This document shows, in pieces, positions 11,815 through 21,346 of a stretch of 64,000 nt of DNA. The position numbers were made by a program, and so were the translations under genes. Source of the stretch: Brevundimonas sp. EYE_349 (GTDB lineage Bacteria; Pseudomonadota; Alphaproteobacteria; Caulobacterales; Caulobacteraceae); NCBI RefSeq assembly GCF_023147505.1, contig NZ_JAHXPB010000001.1:124001-188000 (forward strand), in the 5' to 3' direction. Each line of letters begins with the position of its first letter. Within the stretch, counting starts at the first letter, position 1. The notes under the pieces were generated by a model. The model worked only from the letters and a program-made list of their open reading frames with translations, searched no databases and was not told the DNA's origin.

Positions 11815-12737
11815 CGCCCGCCGGCTATCGCGAGGCGGCTGGTCATCTGCAGGCCGCCTACGAGATGAGCGAGCGGCGGGCATGCCGTGTGCTGGGCGTC
11901 GATCGGACGAGCGTGCGCTATCAGGCGACGCGCCCGGACGACGGCGCCCTGCGCGACCGGCTGAAGGCCCTGGCCCAGGAGCGACGCCGGTTCGGCTATC
12001 GCCGCCTGCACGTCCTGCTGCGGCGCGAGGGTCATGCGGTCAACAGGAAGCGGGTCCAGCGGATCTATCGCGAGGAGCGACTGACGGTCCGTCGACGCGG
12101 CGGTCGGAAGCGAGCGATGGGGACGCGGCGACCGCTGGAGCTGCCACTGGCGGCGAACCAGCGCTGGTCGCTGGACTTCGTGGCCGACCAGATGACTGAC
12201 GGGCGGCGCTTCCGCATTCTGACGGTGATCGACAACTGCACGCGTGAATGCCTGGCGCTGGTGGCCGACACCTCGCTGTCGGGCGCGCGGGTCGTGCGGG
12301 AGTTGGACGCCGTCATCCGGCAGCGGGGCCGGCCCGACACCATCGTCAGCGACAACGGGACGGAATACACCTCGAACGCGGTCCTGGCCTGGTCCGACGA
12401 CACCGGCGTCGGCTGGCATTATATCGCGCCCGGCAAGCCCCAGCAGAACGGCTTCAACGATAGCTTCAACGGACGCCTGCGCGACGAGTTGCTGAACGAG
12501 ACGCTGTTCCGATCCCTGCCGCACGCCCGCGCAGTGCTGGAGGCGTGGCGACGCGATTATAACGAACGGCGTCCGCACTCGAAGCTCGGGTGGTTGACGC
12601 CACAGGCTTATGCAGAAGCGCTCAGCGGACAGATCGGCCGGTCCGCTGCGCTGGTTGGGGGCTGCGCTGACCGGCCTCTTGCCAACCCCGACAACCCCAG
12701 TTCAGATCAACCCAGGACTCTCGTTATGGCTGGATGA
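11811..12737 (+). CDS. IS3-family transposase OrfB (DDE domain), copy 1
   Basis: The frame lies at -1 relative to OrfA and overlaps its last codons. It contains a helix-turn-helix region ([17 protein letters not shown]) and an rve-type DDE core. First Asp in [15 protein letters not shown], second Asp in [13 protein letters not shown], and the Glu in [13 protein letters not shown]. The length (about 308 residues from GTG 11811) is normal, and no break is visible, so this copy may be active. Confidence 0.93.
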   Translation: MTPAGYREAAGHLQAAYEMSERRACRVLGVDRTSVRYQATRPDDGALRDRLKALAQERRRFGYRRLHVLLRREGHAVNRKRVQRIYREERLTVRRRGGRKRAMGTRRPLELPLAANQRWSLDFVADQMTDGRRFRILTVIDNCTRECLALVADTSLSGARVVRELDAVIRQRGRPDTIVSDNGTEYTSNAVLAWSDDTGVGWHYIAPGKPQQNGFNDSFNGRLRDELLNETLFRSLPHARAVLEAWRRDYNERRPHSKLGWLTPQAYAEALSGQIGRSAALVGGCADRPLANPDNPSSDQPRTLVMAG

Positions 12738-12882
12738 GAAACGGGGGTCACGTCACCAGTAACCAAACCCACGTCGAGCTTCTAAGTCGCGTTCTTGCAA
12801 CGCCGACAGTGGCCGCTTCTGGCGCATCAGCGTTGTTTGGAGCGTATCTTGAGGAGGGGGGTGTTGATCGTGGGAGGTGGCC

Positions 12883-13509
12883 ATGAGCCAGCCCGATCTG
12901 TTTCGTTTACCCCGCAAACCCTGGAACGCTGGTCGAATGACCGGTGCGAAGGCCCCACTTAAGCCAAAGCACATCTGGGCGATCCGTCAGCACCTGAAGT
13001 CCGTTGGATCGACACGAGATCTCGCGATGTTCAACATCGCATTGGACGCCAAGCTGCGGGGCTGTGATCTGGTAAAACTCCGTCTGGGCGATATTGCTCA
13101 AGGCGGCGTCATTCGGCAGCGGTCGACGATCATCCAGCAGAAGACCGGTCGGCCCGTGCCGTTCGAGATCACGGAGGCCGCGAGGGAAGCTCTGGCTCAC
13201 TGGTTGGAGCGCCGAGGAAGACGGCGTGACGACTGGCTGTTCCCCAGCCGCAGCCGGGATGGAGAGCACATATGCACCAGGCAGTACGCCCGGCTGGTCG
13301 ATACCTGGGTGAGAATGATCGACCTGAATCCCAGCGCCTATGGCACCCATAGCCTTAGACGGACCAAGGTGGCCTTGATCTATAAGAAGACCGGAAACCT
13401 ACGCGCCTGCCAGCTCCTTCTCGGGCACGGAAAGCTCGAGAGCACCGTTAGGTATCTCGGCATCGAAGTCGACGACGCGCTGGAGATTTCAGAGCAGATC
13501 GACCTCTGA
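12883..13509 (+). CDS. Short tyrosine recombinase / integrase
   Basis: This protein of 208 residues consists almost only of a catalytic domain. Conserved residues: Arg in DAKLRGCDLVKLRL, the H-x-x-R box in GTHSLRRTKVALIY, LLGHGKLE with the second His, and Tyr in STVRYLGIE. The core-binding N-terminal domain of long integrases is reduced to about 40 residues. ATG 12883 follows GGAGGTGG. Such short recombinases are common in alphaproteobacterial accessory DNA and may move small elements. It stands directly beside IS copy 1. Confidence 0.88.
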   Translation: MSQPDLFRLPRKPWNAGRMTGAKAPLKPKHIWAIRQHLKSVGSTRDLAMFNIALDAKLRGCDLVKLRLGDIAQGGVIRQRSTIIQQKTGRPVPFEITEAAREALAHWLERRGRRRDDWLFPSRSRDGEHICTRQYARLVDTWVRMIDLNPSAYGTHSLRRTKVALIYKKTGNLRACQLLLGHGKLESTVRYLGIEVDDALEISEQIDL

Positions 13510-13574
13510 GCAGGCTTGGGGCGGCCCGCCGTAAAGCGGACTGCCCTATGTCTCAGAACTGTGGAAAGCGGACG

Positions 13575-13877
13575 TCACCACCAAACGACGGCGATCAGCG
13601 TAGCACAATAGAGGAAGAGGGCTGGCAGGGTCGCAACCGACGACCACATCATCCTGCCTCTCGAAGCCAATTGGAAACCCAATACTGGGGTTCCGAGCAG
13701 AACAGCTGTGATGGTCGTTATTCCGGCAAATGCACCGTATTCAGCCGTGCTGAATGTCCATAACCCGGCGATCAAGCACCAGAACGTAGCCAACACTCCC
13801 CCTAACGCCGTGGCCACTATCGAGAAAACTGCGGGTGCCTTGGCCCACCGATCTACGTCGGGGAGTGCGGACGACAT
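13575..13877 (-). CDS. Small membrane protein, unknown
   Basis: This 100-residue protein has three hydrophobic segments (about 15-38, 48-70 and 78-98). No family was recognised. AAGGAA lies 7 bases before ATG 13877. The leader contains a perfect 8-base stem (13910-13930). The reading frame is consistent with membrane topology, so I regard it as probably real. Confidence 0.55.
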   Translation of the reverse strand: MSSALPDVDRWAKAPAVFSIVATALGGVLATFWCLIAGLWTFSTAEYGAFAGITTITAVLLGTPVLGFQLASRGRMMWSSVATLPALFLYCATLIAVVWW

Positions 13878-13909
13878 CTGGATTTCCTTGCCAGCTAGCC
13901 GTTACACAA

Positions 13910-13930
13910 GCAGACGCCGTGAGCGTCTGC
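13910..13930. other. Perfect 8-base hairpin/palindrome in a leader
   Basis: GCAGACGC, a 5-base loop and GCGTCTGC form a stem 33 bases upstream of the small membrane protein gene that ends at 13877. It could be a regulator site or an RNA hairpin; it lacks a good U run on either side. Confidence 0.4.
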
Positions 13931-14054
13931 AACGGGTGGGAAGCGGCCATTGGCTATGGCTTGCGGTCAGTCCTCCGCTGACCCAGGGCATTCATTCAAT
14001 GTGCGGCACATTATGGAGGTAAGGGCTCGATCTATGCCGGAAGCGGCTTTTTTC

Positions 14055-15563
14055 TTAGAACTCCTCCCAACTCGACGCCACGACCGCCAGCGCCGGGCCA
14101 TTACGCCCTGGCGCCATACGGGCGCGCGAAGGGGCGGTATGAGCGCGGGCGAAGCTTTCGACGCGAGCCTGGGCCTTGTGGATCGGCGTCGGCGCCTTGG
14201 CGACTTGGCTGGTTTCGAAGCGGCCGACGAGTTCGGCCAGTTCGGCGGCTTCGCGGCTCAGGCTCAGGCTGGCGGCGGTCGATTGCTCGACCATGGCCGC
14301 GTTCTGTTGAGTGACCTGATCCATCTGGTTCACGGCGGTGTTGACCTCGGCCAGACCCACCGCCTGCTCCTGAGTCGAGGCGCGGATTTCGCTCATCAGG
14401 GTCGTGATCTCTTCGATCCGCCCCGCAATGCCGGTCAGAGCCTCGCCCGACTGACGCACCAGAACCACCCCGTCCTTGACCTGGCTGGAACTGGCCGAGA
14501 TCAGCGTCTTGATCTCCTTGGCCGATTCCGCCGAACGCTGCGCCAGGGCCCGTACTTCGGACGCGACGACGGCGAAGCCACGACCGGCCTCGCCCGCACG
14601 GGCGGCCTCGACTCCGGCGTTCAGGGCCAGGAGATTGGTCTGGAAGGCGATCTCGTCGATCACGCCGATGATCTGGCTGATCTCATTGGACGAGCGTTCG
14701 ATCTCGCCTATGGCGGCGACGGCCTTCTGGACCACCACGCCGCCGGTCTCGGCCTGGGTCCGGCCTTGGGTCACGACAGTGTCGGCAGCCTGGGCGTTCT
14801 CAGCCGTCTTGCGCACGGTGGCGGTTATCTGGTCCAACGCGGCGGCCGTCTCTTCCAGACTGGCGGCCTGCTGCTCGGTGCGGCGTGACAGATCCTCGGC
14901 GGCGCTGCCGATCTCCTGTGCGCCCGACTGCATCGACCCGGCGTTGACGCCGATTACGCCCAGCGCCTGATCCAGCGTCGCCATGGCTTGGTTGAAGTTG
15001 TCGCGCAGGACGGCGTAGTCGCTCGGAAAGTCGTCCTGGATGCGATAGGAAAGGTCGCCGGCCGCCATGGCCGACAGCCCCCTGGCTGTGCCTTCGACTA
15101 CGGCGGCCTGAACTTGCGCGGCCTGACGGTCCGCCTCGGCCCGGCGTTCGCGCTCCTCTTCGACGGCGGTCACGTCCGTGGCGAACTTGACCACCTTGTA
15201 GGGACGCCCGTCGCTGTCCAGGATCGGATTGTAGCTGGCCTCGATCACCACCCGATGGCCGCCCTTGCCGAAGCGTACGAACTTGTCCGCCACGAACTCG
15301 CCGGCGTTCAATCGACGCCAGAACTCGGCATAGGCCGGCGTCTGCGCCTCGGCCGGATCGACGAACATCCGGTGATGGCGTCCGACGATCTCGCTGAGCT
15401 CATAGCCGATGAACGACAGAAAGTTCTGGTTCGCCTCGCGTACCGTTCCATCCAGATCGAACTGGATCACCGCCTGGGAGCGATGCAAGGCGTCCACCAT
15501 GCTGCGCCGTTCCGCCTCAACAGCCTGCTGCACTGTGCGAGTCTTTGATCCGAAGCCGAACAT
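14055..15563 (-). CDS. Cytoplasmic methyl-accepting chemotaxis protein with PAS domain
   Basis: The protein has about 502 residues and no membrane segment. Residues about 20-125 form a PAS domain (QAVIQFDLDGTVREANQNFL, YELSEIVGRHHRMF). A HAMP-like stretch (AAGDLSYRIQDDFPSDY) follows and then a full signalling domain with the hairpin tip EIAFQTNLLALNAGVEAARA. The C-terminus SWEEF matches the xWxxF pentapeptide that docks CheR/CheB. Three ATGs stand in a row; the third (15563) is best spaced from GGAG. It would sense an internal, perhaps redox, signal and feed CheA. It is divergent from the MarR gene at 15696. Confidence 0.93.
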   Translation of the reverse strand: MFGFGSKTRTVQQAVEAERRSMVDALHRSQAVIQFDLDGTVREANQNFLSFIGYELSEIVGRHHRMFVDPAEAQTPAYAEFWRRLNAGEFVADKFVRFGKGGHRVVIEASYNPILDSDGRPYKVVKFATDVTAVEEERERRAEADRQAAQVQAAVVEGTARGLSAMAAGDLSYRIQDDFPSDYAVLRDNFNQAMATLDQALGVIGVNAGSMQSGAQEIGSAAEDLSRRTEQQAASLEETAAALDQITATVRKTAENAQAADTVVTQGRTQAETGGVVVQKAVAAIGEIERSSNEISQIIGVIDEIAFQTNLLALNAGVEAARAGEAGRGFAVVASEVRALAQRSAESAKEIKTLISASSSQVKDGVVLVRQSGEALTGIAGRIEEITTLMSEIRASTQEQAVGLAEVNTAVNQMDQVTQQNAAMVEQSTAASLSLSREAAELAELVGRFETSQVAKAPTPIHKAQARVESFARAHTAPSRARMAPGRNGPALAVVASSWEEF

Positions 15564-15630
15564 CATCATCTCCAATCGGCTCCCGAGAGGGCCGATCTCA
15601 TATTCAGACAAGAACCTTAACAGTGATGGT

Positions 15631-15642
15631 ATCAAACTTGAT
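15631..15642. promoter_or_regulatory. ATCAA-N2-TTGAT palindrome, candidate MarR/OhrR operator
   Basis: A perfect 5+5 inverted repeat lies between the divergent chemoreceptor (15563) and MarR (15696) genes, in an AT-richer stretch. By position it is a likely operator; function is inferred. Confidence 0.45.
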
Positions 15643-15695
15643 TTAATTGCGGGCCGCAGTGTTAGCGTTGACCCTTTCCCTCTCGGATCGGCCTG

Positions 15696-16157
15696 ATGAG
15701 CTCAACGCGACAGTTTGCAGAACCCGACGATTTGTCGGAGCTTCATGTCGATCAACAGCTCTGCCTGGCGCTCCAAACGAGCAGTAGTCTCATTACGCGG
15801 CTTTACCGAAAGCTCCTGGCTCCGCTTGGCCTCACGCACCCGCAGTATCTGGTCCTTATCGCGCTATGGGAACTCGACGGCCCGACGACCATGGGCGACT
15901 TGGGAGATCGGATCTCGTTGGAGACGGGATCATTGACCCCCCTCATTAAACGCATGGAGAATGCAGAGCTTGTCACCCGTAAACGCGACGATCGCGATAA
16001 GAGACGGGTGTGGGTCCAGGCGACAACAAAGGCGGGGGGACTTCGTCAGGAGCTACTCTCGGTACGACGCGAAGTCGTCCGGCAACTTCCAATCAGACCA
16101 GACCAGATCGCAGCCCTCACACGGCTGCTGCAAGACATGAACGAAGCGCTGTCGTAA
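15696..16157 (+). CDS. MarR-family regulator, OhrR-like
   Basis: This 153-residue winged-helix protein begins with the block VDQQLCLALQTSSSLITRLY followed by LLAPLGLTHPQYLVLIALWE. That is the OhrR pattern, in which the Cys of QLC is the peroxide-sensing residue. The DNA-binding part is TMGDLGDRISLETGSLTPLI and the wing is VTRKRDDRDKRRVWV. OhrR proteins repress organic-peroxide resistance genes, but no ohr gene is adjacent. The neighbouring divergent chemoreceptor may be the target. Confidence 0.85.
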   Translation: MSSTRQFAEPDDLSELHVDQQLCLALQTSSSLITRLYRKLLAPLGLTHPQYLVLIALWELDGPTTMGDLGDRISLETGSLTPLIKRMENAELVTRKRDDRDKRRVWVQATTKAGGLRQELLSVRREVVRQLPIRPDQIAALTRLLQDMNEALS

Positions 16158-16352
16158 CCACCCGACTATCCCGCCGAGGTTCGAAGCCGACGTCAGGATC
16201 GTGGAATAGTGTCTTGGCGACTTCCGCTTGGGTTGCGCCGCCGTGGTCCCTGGCGGAATATGTCTGCTTAGGGTCGATTTCAGTCCAGAGGCCGAAAGCG
16301 GACGTTGGCCCCAGTCCGGAAAGCAGTTGCGGTCGACGTCAGCCAGGGGTTG

Positions 16353-18137
16353 TCAGGCGACGTTGGCGAGCTCAGTTGACCGAACTGCCGTGATCGCCTG
16401 ACACACTTGGTCCAATAGACGTGTCGCCTCTATCGGCTTGGAGATATGCCCGTCGGCTCCAGCTGCCATAGACTTCGCGACATCTTCTGGCATTGCGTTC
16501 GCCGAAAGCACGTAGATCGGTGTGGTGAGGACCTCGCCCGTTGCCTCTAACGCCCTGATTTTGGTGATGGCAGTGAGGCCGTCCATAACCGGCATCTGCA
16601 TATCCATAAGGATCAGATCGAAGGTCTCGCATTTTGCCGTATTGACGGCGTCGGCGCCATTCTCGACGGACGTCAGACTGGCCCCGGCCGCGCCCAGGAT
16701 AAGCTCGACGACACGGCGATTGACGGGATGATCTTCGGCCAAAAGAATGCGGACGCCTTGTAAAGGCGCAGCTTCGATTTGATCTTCCTCGTCGGCTCGA
16801 ACGGCCTGAGTATTTGAAGGGGCCTTGGCTAAATCCAGGATCAACGTGAAGGTCGCCCCCTGTCCGGGAGCCCCATCTGCGGTCAGCTGCCCTCCCATAG
16901 CACCCGCCAGTGCATGGGAAATCGACAGACCCAGGCCTGACCCGCCAAAGCTCCGGGTGATTGACCCATCAATCTGCTCGAACCTGGAAAACAGCTTTCC
17001 TTGCGCGGTCGCATCGAACCCGATGCCGCTGTCTCGAACCTTAATGGTGAAGCGGGTGTGAGAGGCGTCAGGTTTCGCGGCCACTGTCAGGTGGATGCTC
17101 CCGCTGCGTGTGAACTTGACGGCGTTGCTCAGCAGATTGGCAATGATCTGCCTGACCCTCACGGCGTCGCCTATGTAAGCGCCAGCAGCGTCGGGATGGA
17201 CGACGACTTGAAGGTCCAGCCCCTTTGCCTGGGCCTGAGGGTCGAACAACGCCGCACAGGTATTGACGGCGTCAGCCACGTTGAAGGGCTCGGCCAAGAC
17301 GGTGAGCTTTCCCGCTTCGACCCTCGCAAGATCGAGAATATCCGTGAGAAGCGTCTCTAGAGTTTTCGCGGACCCCTCGATCAAGTGGACCATTTCACGC
17401 TGATTTGAATCAAGATTCGTACGCGCCAGTGCGCCGGCCACCCCCATGACCCCGTTAAGGGGCGTGCGTATCTCATGGCTCATGTTCGCCAAGAATTCCG
17501 ACTTGGCCTGGTTAGCGGCCCCCGCTTTTTCAGCTGCGGCCTTCAACGCTTCAGACGTCTTTTCCGCGAGATCCAGCGATGCCGATACGGCCCTGCTGTC
17601 CGCCAGTCCCCGTCGCGTCGCCGCAGCGAGATGAGCCAAGTACATGAAATTGGCGAGACAGACGAAGGCAGCGGTCGGTTTGCCCGGCTCGGTCACCAGC
17701 GAAATCAGAGGCAAGGCCACAAGCAGCAGGCCAAACGGCGCCGTAGCAGCCCAAACCATTGCGGCGGAGGAACTGGCGTGCAACCGCACATTCATCACCC
17801 CACCCGCAAGCACAGTGACGGCGAGCACTCGCCCCTGCCAACCTTCCATGAACCATGCCAACGGCGCGACGCTCGCAAACACGGTGGTGCTGACAACGAC
17901 AGACGCGACAAAAAGCTGTTTACGCCAGTGGGGTGCGACAAACCCCTCCCTACGCATCGGCGCGCTTATCCAGGACGTGGCGAGTTGCGCGGCGACTGTC
18001 GCAATCAACCAAATGACCGGCCACGCTGCCGCGTCATGTAGAAAGACGGCTGCCGCGATTCCCACGCTGAATAACAGCCGGATGGGAAACTCCCGGACGC
18101 GGCGGCGTGCAATATCGGTCCAGTCTTCATCTCGCAT
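16353..18137 (-). CDS. Hybrid sensor histidine kinase with receiver domain
   Basis: The protein has about 594 residues if started at ATG 18137; a longer frame to 18224 would overlap the upstream gene. Residues about 15-170 carry roughly six membrane helices. A short coiled coil is followed by HisKA with the phosphorylated His in [15 protein letters not shown], then the ATPase domain (N box [13 protein letters not shown] boxes DSGIGF and GGSGLGLS). The C-terminal receiver (about 460-580) has the Asp in [14 protein letters not shown] and the Lys in HISKPIE. A separate Hpt protein would be needed to pass on the phosphate. It follows the dehydrogenase gene by about 20 bases. Confidence 0.92.
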   Translation of the reverse strand: MRDEDWTDIARRRVREFPIRLLFSVGIAAAVFLHDAAAWPVIWLIATVAAQLATSWISAPMRREGFVAPHWRKQLFVASVVVSTTVFASVAPLAWFMEGWQGRVLAVTVLAGGVMNVRLHASSSAAMVWAATAPFGLLLVALPLISLVTEPGKPTAAFVCLANFMYLAHLAAATRRGLADSRAVSASLDLAEKTSEALKAAAEKAGAANQAKSEFLANMSHEIRTPLNGVMGVAGALARTNLDSNQREMVHLIEGSAKTLETLLTDILDLARVEAGKLTVLAEPFNVADAVNTCAALFDPQAQAKGLDLQVVVHPDAAGAYIGDAVRVRQIIANLLSNAVKFTRSGSIHLTVAAKPDASHTRFTIKVRDSGIGFDATAQGKLFSRFEQIDGSITRSFGGSGLGLSISHALAGAMGGQLTADGAPGQGATFTLILDLAKAPSNTQAVRADEEDQIEAAPLQGVRILLAEDHPVNRRVVELILGAAGASLTSVENGADAVNTAKCETFDLILMDMQMPVMDGLTAITKIRALEATGEVLTTPIYVLSANAMPEDVAKSMAAGADGHISKPIEATRLLDQVCQAITAVRSTELANVA

Positions 18138-18156
18138 CCAGGCAAGATGAGAGCGT

Positions 18157-19218
18157 TTAGTTGACTGGCCGTGAACGTGTCCGAAAAATGTCAAAATGAT
18201 ATTTGCCGACTTGGCCGTGGTCATCGGCTGCTTGGCAGCTAACGTCCGCTATGCCCTCGGCCACGTCCTCAATCGGCAAGGTCAGGTCGAAGACCTTGCC
18301 GGGATTGATCTTGCGGCTGAGGACGAGGTCCATCAGGTGGGGCAGGAAGCGGCGCACCGGGGCCGGGCCACCCATCAGGCTCTTCTGGGCGAAGAATAGG
18401 AACTCGCCGTTCAGTTCGACGCCGTGGGGGACGCCGACGAAGCCGACAGCGCCGCCGGGTCGGGCGCAGTTGATCGCCTGGTGCATGGATTCGTTGGTGC
18501 CCACGCATTCAAGAACCGAATCCGCCCCGACGCCCTTGGTCAGTTCCTTGATGCGGGCGACGCCGTCGTCGCCGCGCTCGGAGACGATGTCGGTCGCCCC
18601 GTATTCCAGCGCCAGGTTCTGGCGGCTCTTGTGGCGGCTCATGGCGATGATCCGCTCGGCGCCCATCTGCTTGGCCGCCAGAACGCCCATCAGTCCGACC
18701 GCGCCGTCGCCGACGACCGCGACCGTCGAGCCGGGCTGAACGCGTGCAGCGTCGGCGGCGTACCAGCCCGTGCCCAGAACGTCCGACACGGCCAGAAGGC
18801 TGGGGATCAGATCGTCGTCGGGGATGGTCTCGGTGGCGACCAGGGTGCCGTCGGCCAGCGGCACGCGGGCGTAGGATGCCTGCGCGCCCGACATGAACTC
18901 GCGCTGCTCGCAGGAGGACTGGAAGCCGTGGCGGCAATGCGGGCAGGTGTTGTCCGAGATGCAGAAGGAGCCGACCACGAACTGGCCGGGGCGGACGGTC
19001 TTCACGTCGGCCCCGACCTCGACCACGACGCCGCAGTATTCATGGCCCATGTGCATGGGGCCTTCCAGCGGTTGGAGGCCGCGATAGGGCCAGAGGTCAG
19101 AACCGCAAATGCAGGTGGCCGTCAGCTTGATGATGGCGTCGGTGGGCTTGAGGTTTTGGGGTTCGGCGACATCTTCGAAGCGGACGTCGCCGGGGCCGTG
19201 AAGGACAGTGGCAAGCAT
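18157..19218 (-). CDS. Zinc-dependent alcohol dehydrogenase, C-terminus replaced
   Basis: This medium-chain dehydrogenase has catalytic zinc residues in CICGSD and MGHEYCGVV, a structural zinc loop with [12 protein letters not shown], and the NAD(P)-binding [12 protein letters not shown]. It is normal up to [11 protein letters not shown] near residue 325. There the family normally continues with a short helix and a VKVLL-type ending. Here the reading changes to unrelated residues at about 18255, where an AGCGGACGTT repeat begins. About 25 native residues appear replaced by about 30 foreign ones. The active site is complete, so activity is possible but folding may suffer. Confidence 0.85.
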   Translation of the reverse strand: MLATVLHGPGDVRFEDVAEPQNLKPTDAIIKLTATCICGSDLWPYRGLQPLEGPMHMGHEYCGVVVEVGADVKTVRPGQFVVGSFCISDNTCPHCRHGFQSSCEQREFMSGAQASYARVPLADGTLVATETIPDDDLIPSLLAVSDVLGTGWYAADAARVQPGSTVAVVGDGAVGLMGVLAAKQMGAERIIAMSRHKSRQNLALEYGATDIVSERGDDGVARIKELTKGVGADSVLECVGTNESMHQAINCARPGGAVGFVGVPHGVELNGEFLFFAQKSLMGGPAPVRRFLPHLMDLVLSRKINPGKVFDLTLPIEDVAEGIADVSCQAADDHGQVGKYHFDIFRTRSRPVN

Positions 19219-19234
19219 GGGTTTCGCCTTCTGA

Positions 19235-19717
19235 TCAGGTTCGGGGAGGAATAAGTTCGATGCGGACGGGCGCGTCGATCTTGGCCAGCGCCTCGATGTG
19301 GCCTTCGAGGCGGCCCAGGCGGACCAGGCCGCGCGAGTAGCCGAAGTCGCGATAGAAGATCGCGAGATTGCCCCAGGGGGCGTAGTAGGCGATGTCGCCG
19401 GCTACGGGGGCGACGCCCTCGGGCGCGCCAGCCGTGGAAAGCGCGCGCGGCAGGTCGGCGATCTTCTCCGTGCGGTTGTAGTCGCTCAGCGTCAGTTCGA
19501 TCGGCAGGAGGGCGGCGAGGTCCCGCGCCGCCTCGCTGTCATCCAGCACGGCCGTGAACGTCTGATCGGCGGCGATAATTCTGATCTTCATCGGCTCATC
19601 CACGGTTTGCTCCGAACGGCTCGGCTCACCGGCCGAGGCGTCGGACGTCGGCCCGCTGCAGGCGGCGGCGAGAACGGCGACGGCCAGCAAGGCGAGCGGC
19701 TGTCTCCAGGCCCGCAT
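19235..19717 (-). CDS. Lipoprotein with cyclophilin-like domain
   Basis: A signal peptide ends in the lipobox LAAAC (about 16-20), so the protein is lipid-anchored in the envelope. The rest (about 42-158) resembles the bacterial cyclophilin-like family: IRIIAADQTFTAVLDDSEAA, DYNRTEKIADLPRAL, and VAGDIAYYAPWGNLAIFYRD. Function in this family is not defined. It overlaps no neighbour but lies within the minus-strand run of dehydrogenase, cupin and hydrolase, probably one operon. Confidence 0.8.
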   Translation of the reverse strand: MRAWRQPLALLAVAVLAAACSGPTSDASAGEPSRSEQTVDEPMKIRIIAADQTFTAVLDDSEAARDLAALLPIELTLSDYNRTEKIADLPRALSTAGAPEGVAPVAGDIAYYAPWGNLAIFYRDFGYSRGLVRLGRLEGHIEALAKIDAPVRIELIPPRT

Positions 19718-19721
19718 GATT

Positions 19722-20246
19722 TCAGCGCCCGCCGTCCGCTGTTGGCGGTCCAGCTAGGTATTGGTCGTCGGTCACATGCTCCATCCACTCGACCATCTTG
19801 CCGTCCAGGGCCTCCTGGATGGCGATGTGCGTCATGGCTGTGGTCGGTGACGCGCCGTGCCAATGGCGATGGCCGGGCGGACACCAGACGACGTCGCCGG
19901 CGCGGATTTCGACGATCGGTTCGCCTTCGCACTGGGTCCAGCCGACGCCGGACGTCACGACCAGGGTCTGACCCAGCGGATGGGTGTGCCAGGCGGAACG
20001 CGCGCCGGGCTCGAAGGTCACGCTGGCGGCGCCGTGACGCGCGGGGGCAGGCGCGGTGTTGAGCGGATCAATACGAACCGTGCCGGTGAACCACTCGGCC
20101 GGCCCCTTCTGTGAGGGCTGGGTTCCGTTGCGGTGGAGTATCATAGGGGCCTCCTTGATCGACTGTGCGGCCGTCGGCGCGACGGGCAGGAACAGTGCGG
20201 CGATCGTCAGGCCGATCACGAGCCGGATTGGACGACGCGTGATCAT
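19722..20246 (-). CDS. Exported cupin-domain protein
   Basis: An N-terminal signal peptide (about 1-28, ending TAAQS) precedes a cupin barrel. The metal residues are visible in [16 protein letters not shown] and in [17 protein letters not shown]. This is the pattern of small cupins related to the bacterial mandelonitrile-lyase/COG1917 group. The stop lies 4 bases before the lipoprotein gene start. The substrate is unknown. Neighbouring hydrolase, lipoprotein and dehydrogenase suggest detoxification or catabolism of an organic compound. Confidence 0.82.
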   Translation of the reverse strand: MITRRPIRLVIGLTIAALFLPVAPTAAQSIKEAPMILHRNGTQPSQKGPAEWFTGTVRIDPLNTAPAPARHGAASVTFEPGARSAWHTHPLGQTLVVTSGVGWTQCEGEPIVEIRAGDVVWCPPGHRHWHGASPTTAMTHIAIQEALDGKMVEWMEHVTDDQYLAGPPTADGGR

Positions 20247-20258
20247 AACGCCGCGCCC

Positions 20259-21323
20259 TTAGACAAGATGCTGCTCGAAGAAGGACTGGAGTTTGTCGAA
20301 CGGGATCACGTCCAGGCGGTCGTAGAGATCGATGTGACTGGCGCCGGGAATGATCATCAGTTCCTTCGGCTCAGCCGCAGCGGCATAGGCGGTCTCGCTG
20401 AAGTAGCGCGAGTGGGCCTTTCCGCCGTGGATCAGCAGGATCGGGCGCGGCGAGATTTCCTTGATGTAGGTCAGGAGCGGCATGTTCATGAAGGACAGCG
20501 GGTTGGTGACCGTCCACGAGCCGTTCGAGTTGACCGCGCGCGGGTGGAAGCCGCGCGGCGTCCTGTAATAGTCGTGATAGTCGACCAGGAACTGGGCTTC
20601 GCCGCCCTTCAGCTCGTTCATGGCCGGGCCATAAGCGGGCGCGCCGTTTTCTGCATCCTGCCAGCGCTGCCGGCTCAGTTGCTCCAGGGTTTGCGCGCGC
20701 TCTTCGGCGGTCACGCTGTCATTGTAGCCCCGGGACATGACGCGGGTCATGTCATACATGGTGCTGGCCACGACGGCCTTGACCCGCTTGTCCACGGCGA
20801 CGGCGTTCAGGGCCATGCCGCCCCAACCGCAGATGCCGATGACGCCGATGCGCTCGCGGTCGACGGACGGATGCAGGCCGAGGAAATCGACCGCTGCGCT
20901 GAAGTCCTCGGTGTTGATGTCGGGCGAAGCGATGTTGCGCGGCTCTCCGCCGCTTTCCCCCGTGAAGGACGGATCGAAGGCCAGGGTCGCGAAGCCGCGC
21001 TCCGCCATGGTCTGGGCATAGAGGCCCGATGACTGTTCCTTCACCGCGCCGAACGGCCCGCCGACGACCAGCGCGGCCAGGCGCTGATCGCTGCGAGCCT
21101 TGGGCAGATAGAGGTCGCCCGAAAGCGTGAGGCCGTAGCGGTTCCTGAACGTGACCTTCTGGTGGTCGACGATTTCGCTTTTGGGGAAAAGCTTGTCCCA
21201 GTCGTCGGGCATGGTCTGCGCCTTTGCATTGGACGTGTTGAAGAGCGACCCGGCGGCTGCGGCGACGACGCCGGCGCTGGTCAGTTTCATAAGGTTGCGT
21301 CGGCTCGTGTCTGAGGTGGTCAT
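20259..21323 (-). CDS. Tat-exported alpha/beta hydrolase
   Basis: The start is ATG 21323, six bases after GAGGAGA; the N-terminus then reads TSRRNLMKLTSAG, a twin-arginine signal. The mature part is an alpha/beta hydrolase: the nucleophile elbow is IGICGWGG, with Cys rather than Ser as in dienelactone-hydrolase-like enzymes. The acid and base are probably in LLIHGGKAHSR and IPGASHIDLYDR. The family splits esters or lactones or acts on small carbonyl compounds. An ATG at 21350 overlapping the MFS stop would also be possible but would bury the Tat signal. Confidence 0.85.
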   Translation of the reverse strand: MTTSDTSRRNLMKLTSAGVVAAAAGSLFNTSNAKAQTMPDDWDKLFPKSEIVDHQKVTFRNRYGLTLSGDLYLPKARSDQRLAALVVGGPFGAVKEQSSGLYAQTMAERGFATLAFDPSFTGESGGEPRNIASPDINTEDFSAAVDFLGLHPSVDRERIGVIGICGWGGMALNAVAVDKRVKAVVASTMYDMTRVMSRGYNDSVTAEERAQTLEQLSRQRWQDAENGAPAYGPAMNELKGGEAQFLVDYHDYYRTPRGFHPRAVNSNGSWTVTNPLSFMNMPLLTYIKEISPRPILLIHGGKAHSRYFSETAYAAAAEPKELMIIPGASHIDLYDRLDVIPFDKLQSFFEQHLV

Positions 21324-21346
21324 GGCTATCTCCTCGTTCATGTCGG

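Larger units (their letters stand above)
11484..12755 (+). mobile_element. IS3-family (IS407-type) insertion sequence, copy 1
   Basis: The element of 1272 bases is bounded by inverted ends TGACGTGACCCCC (11484-11496) and its complement (12743-12755), starting TG and ending CA as in IS3 elements. It holds overlapping orfA and orfB. I see no clear target duplication beside the ends. It is in the same orientation as copy 2 at 48778-50048. Confidence 0.93.

Noticed and set aside
11484..12755. Target-site duplication at IS copy 1 or copy 2
   Set aside because: The 3-4 bases next to the two ends differ for both copies, also when ends are swapped between copies.
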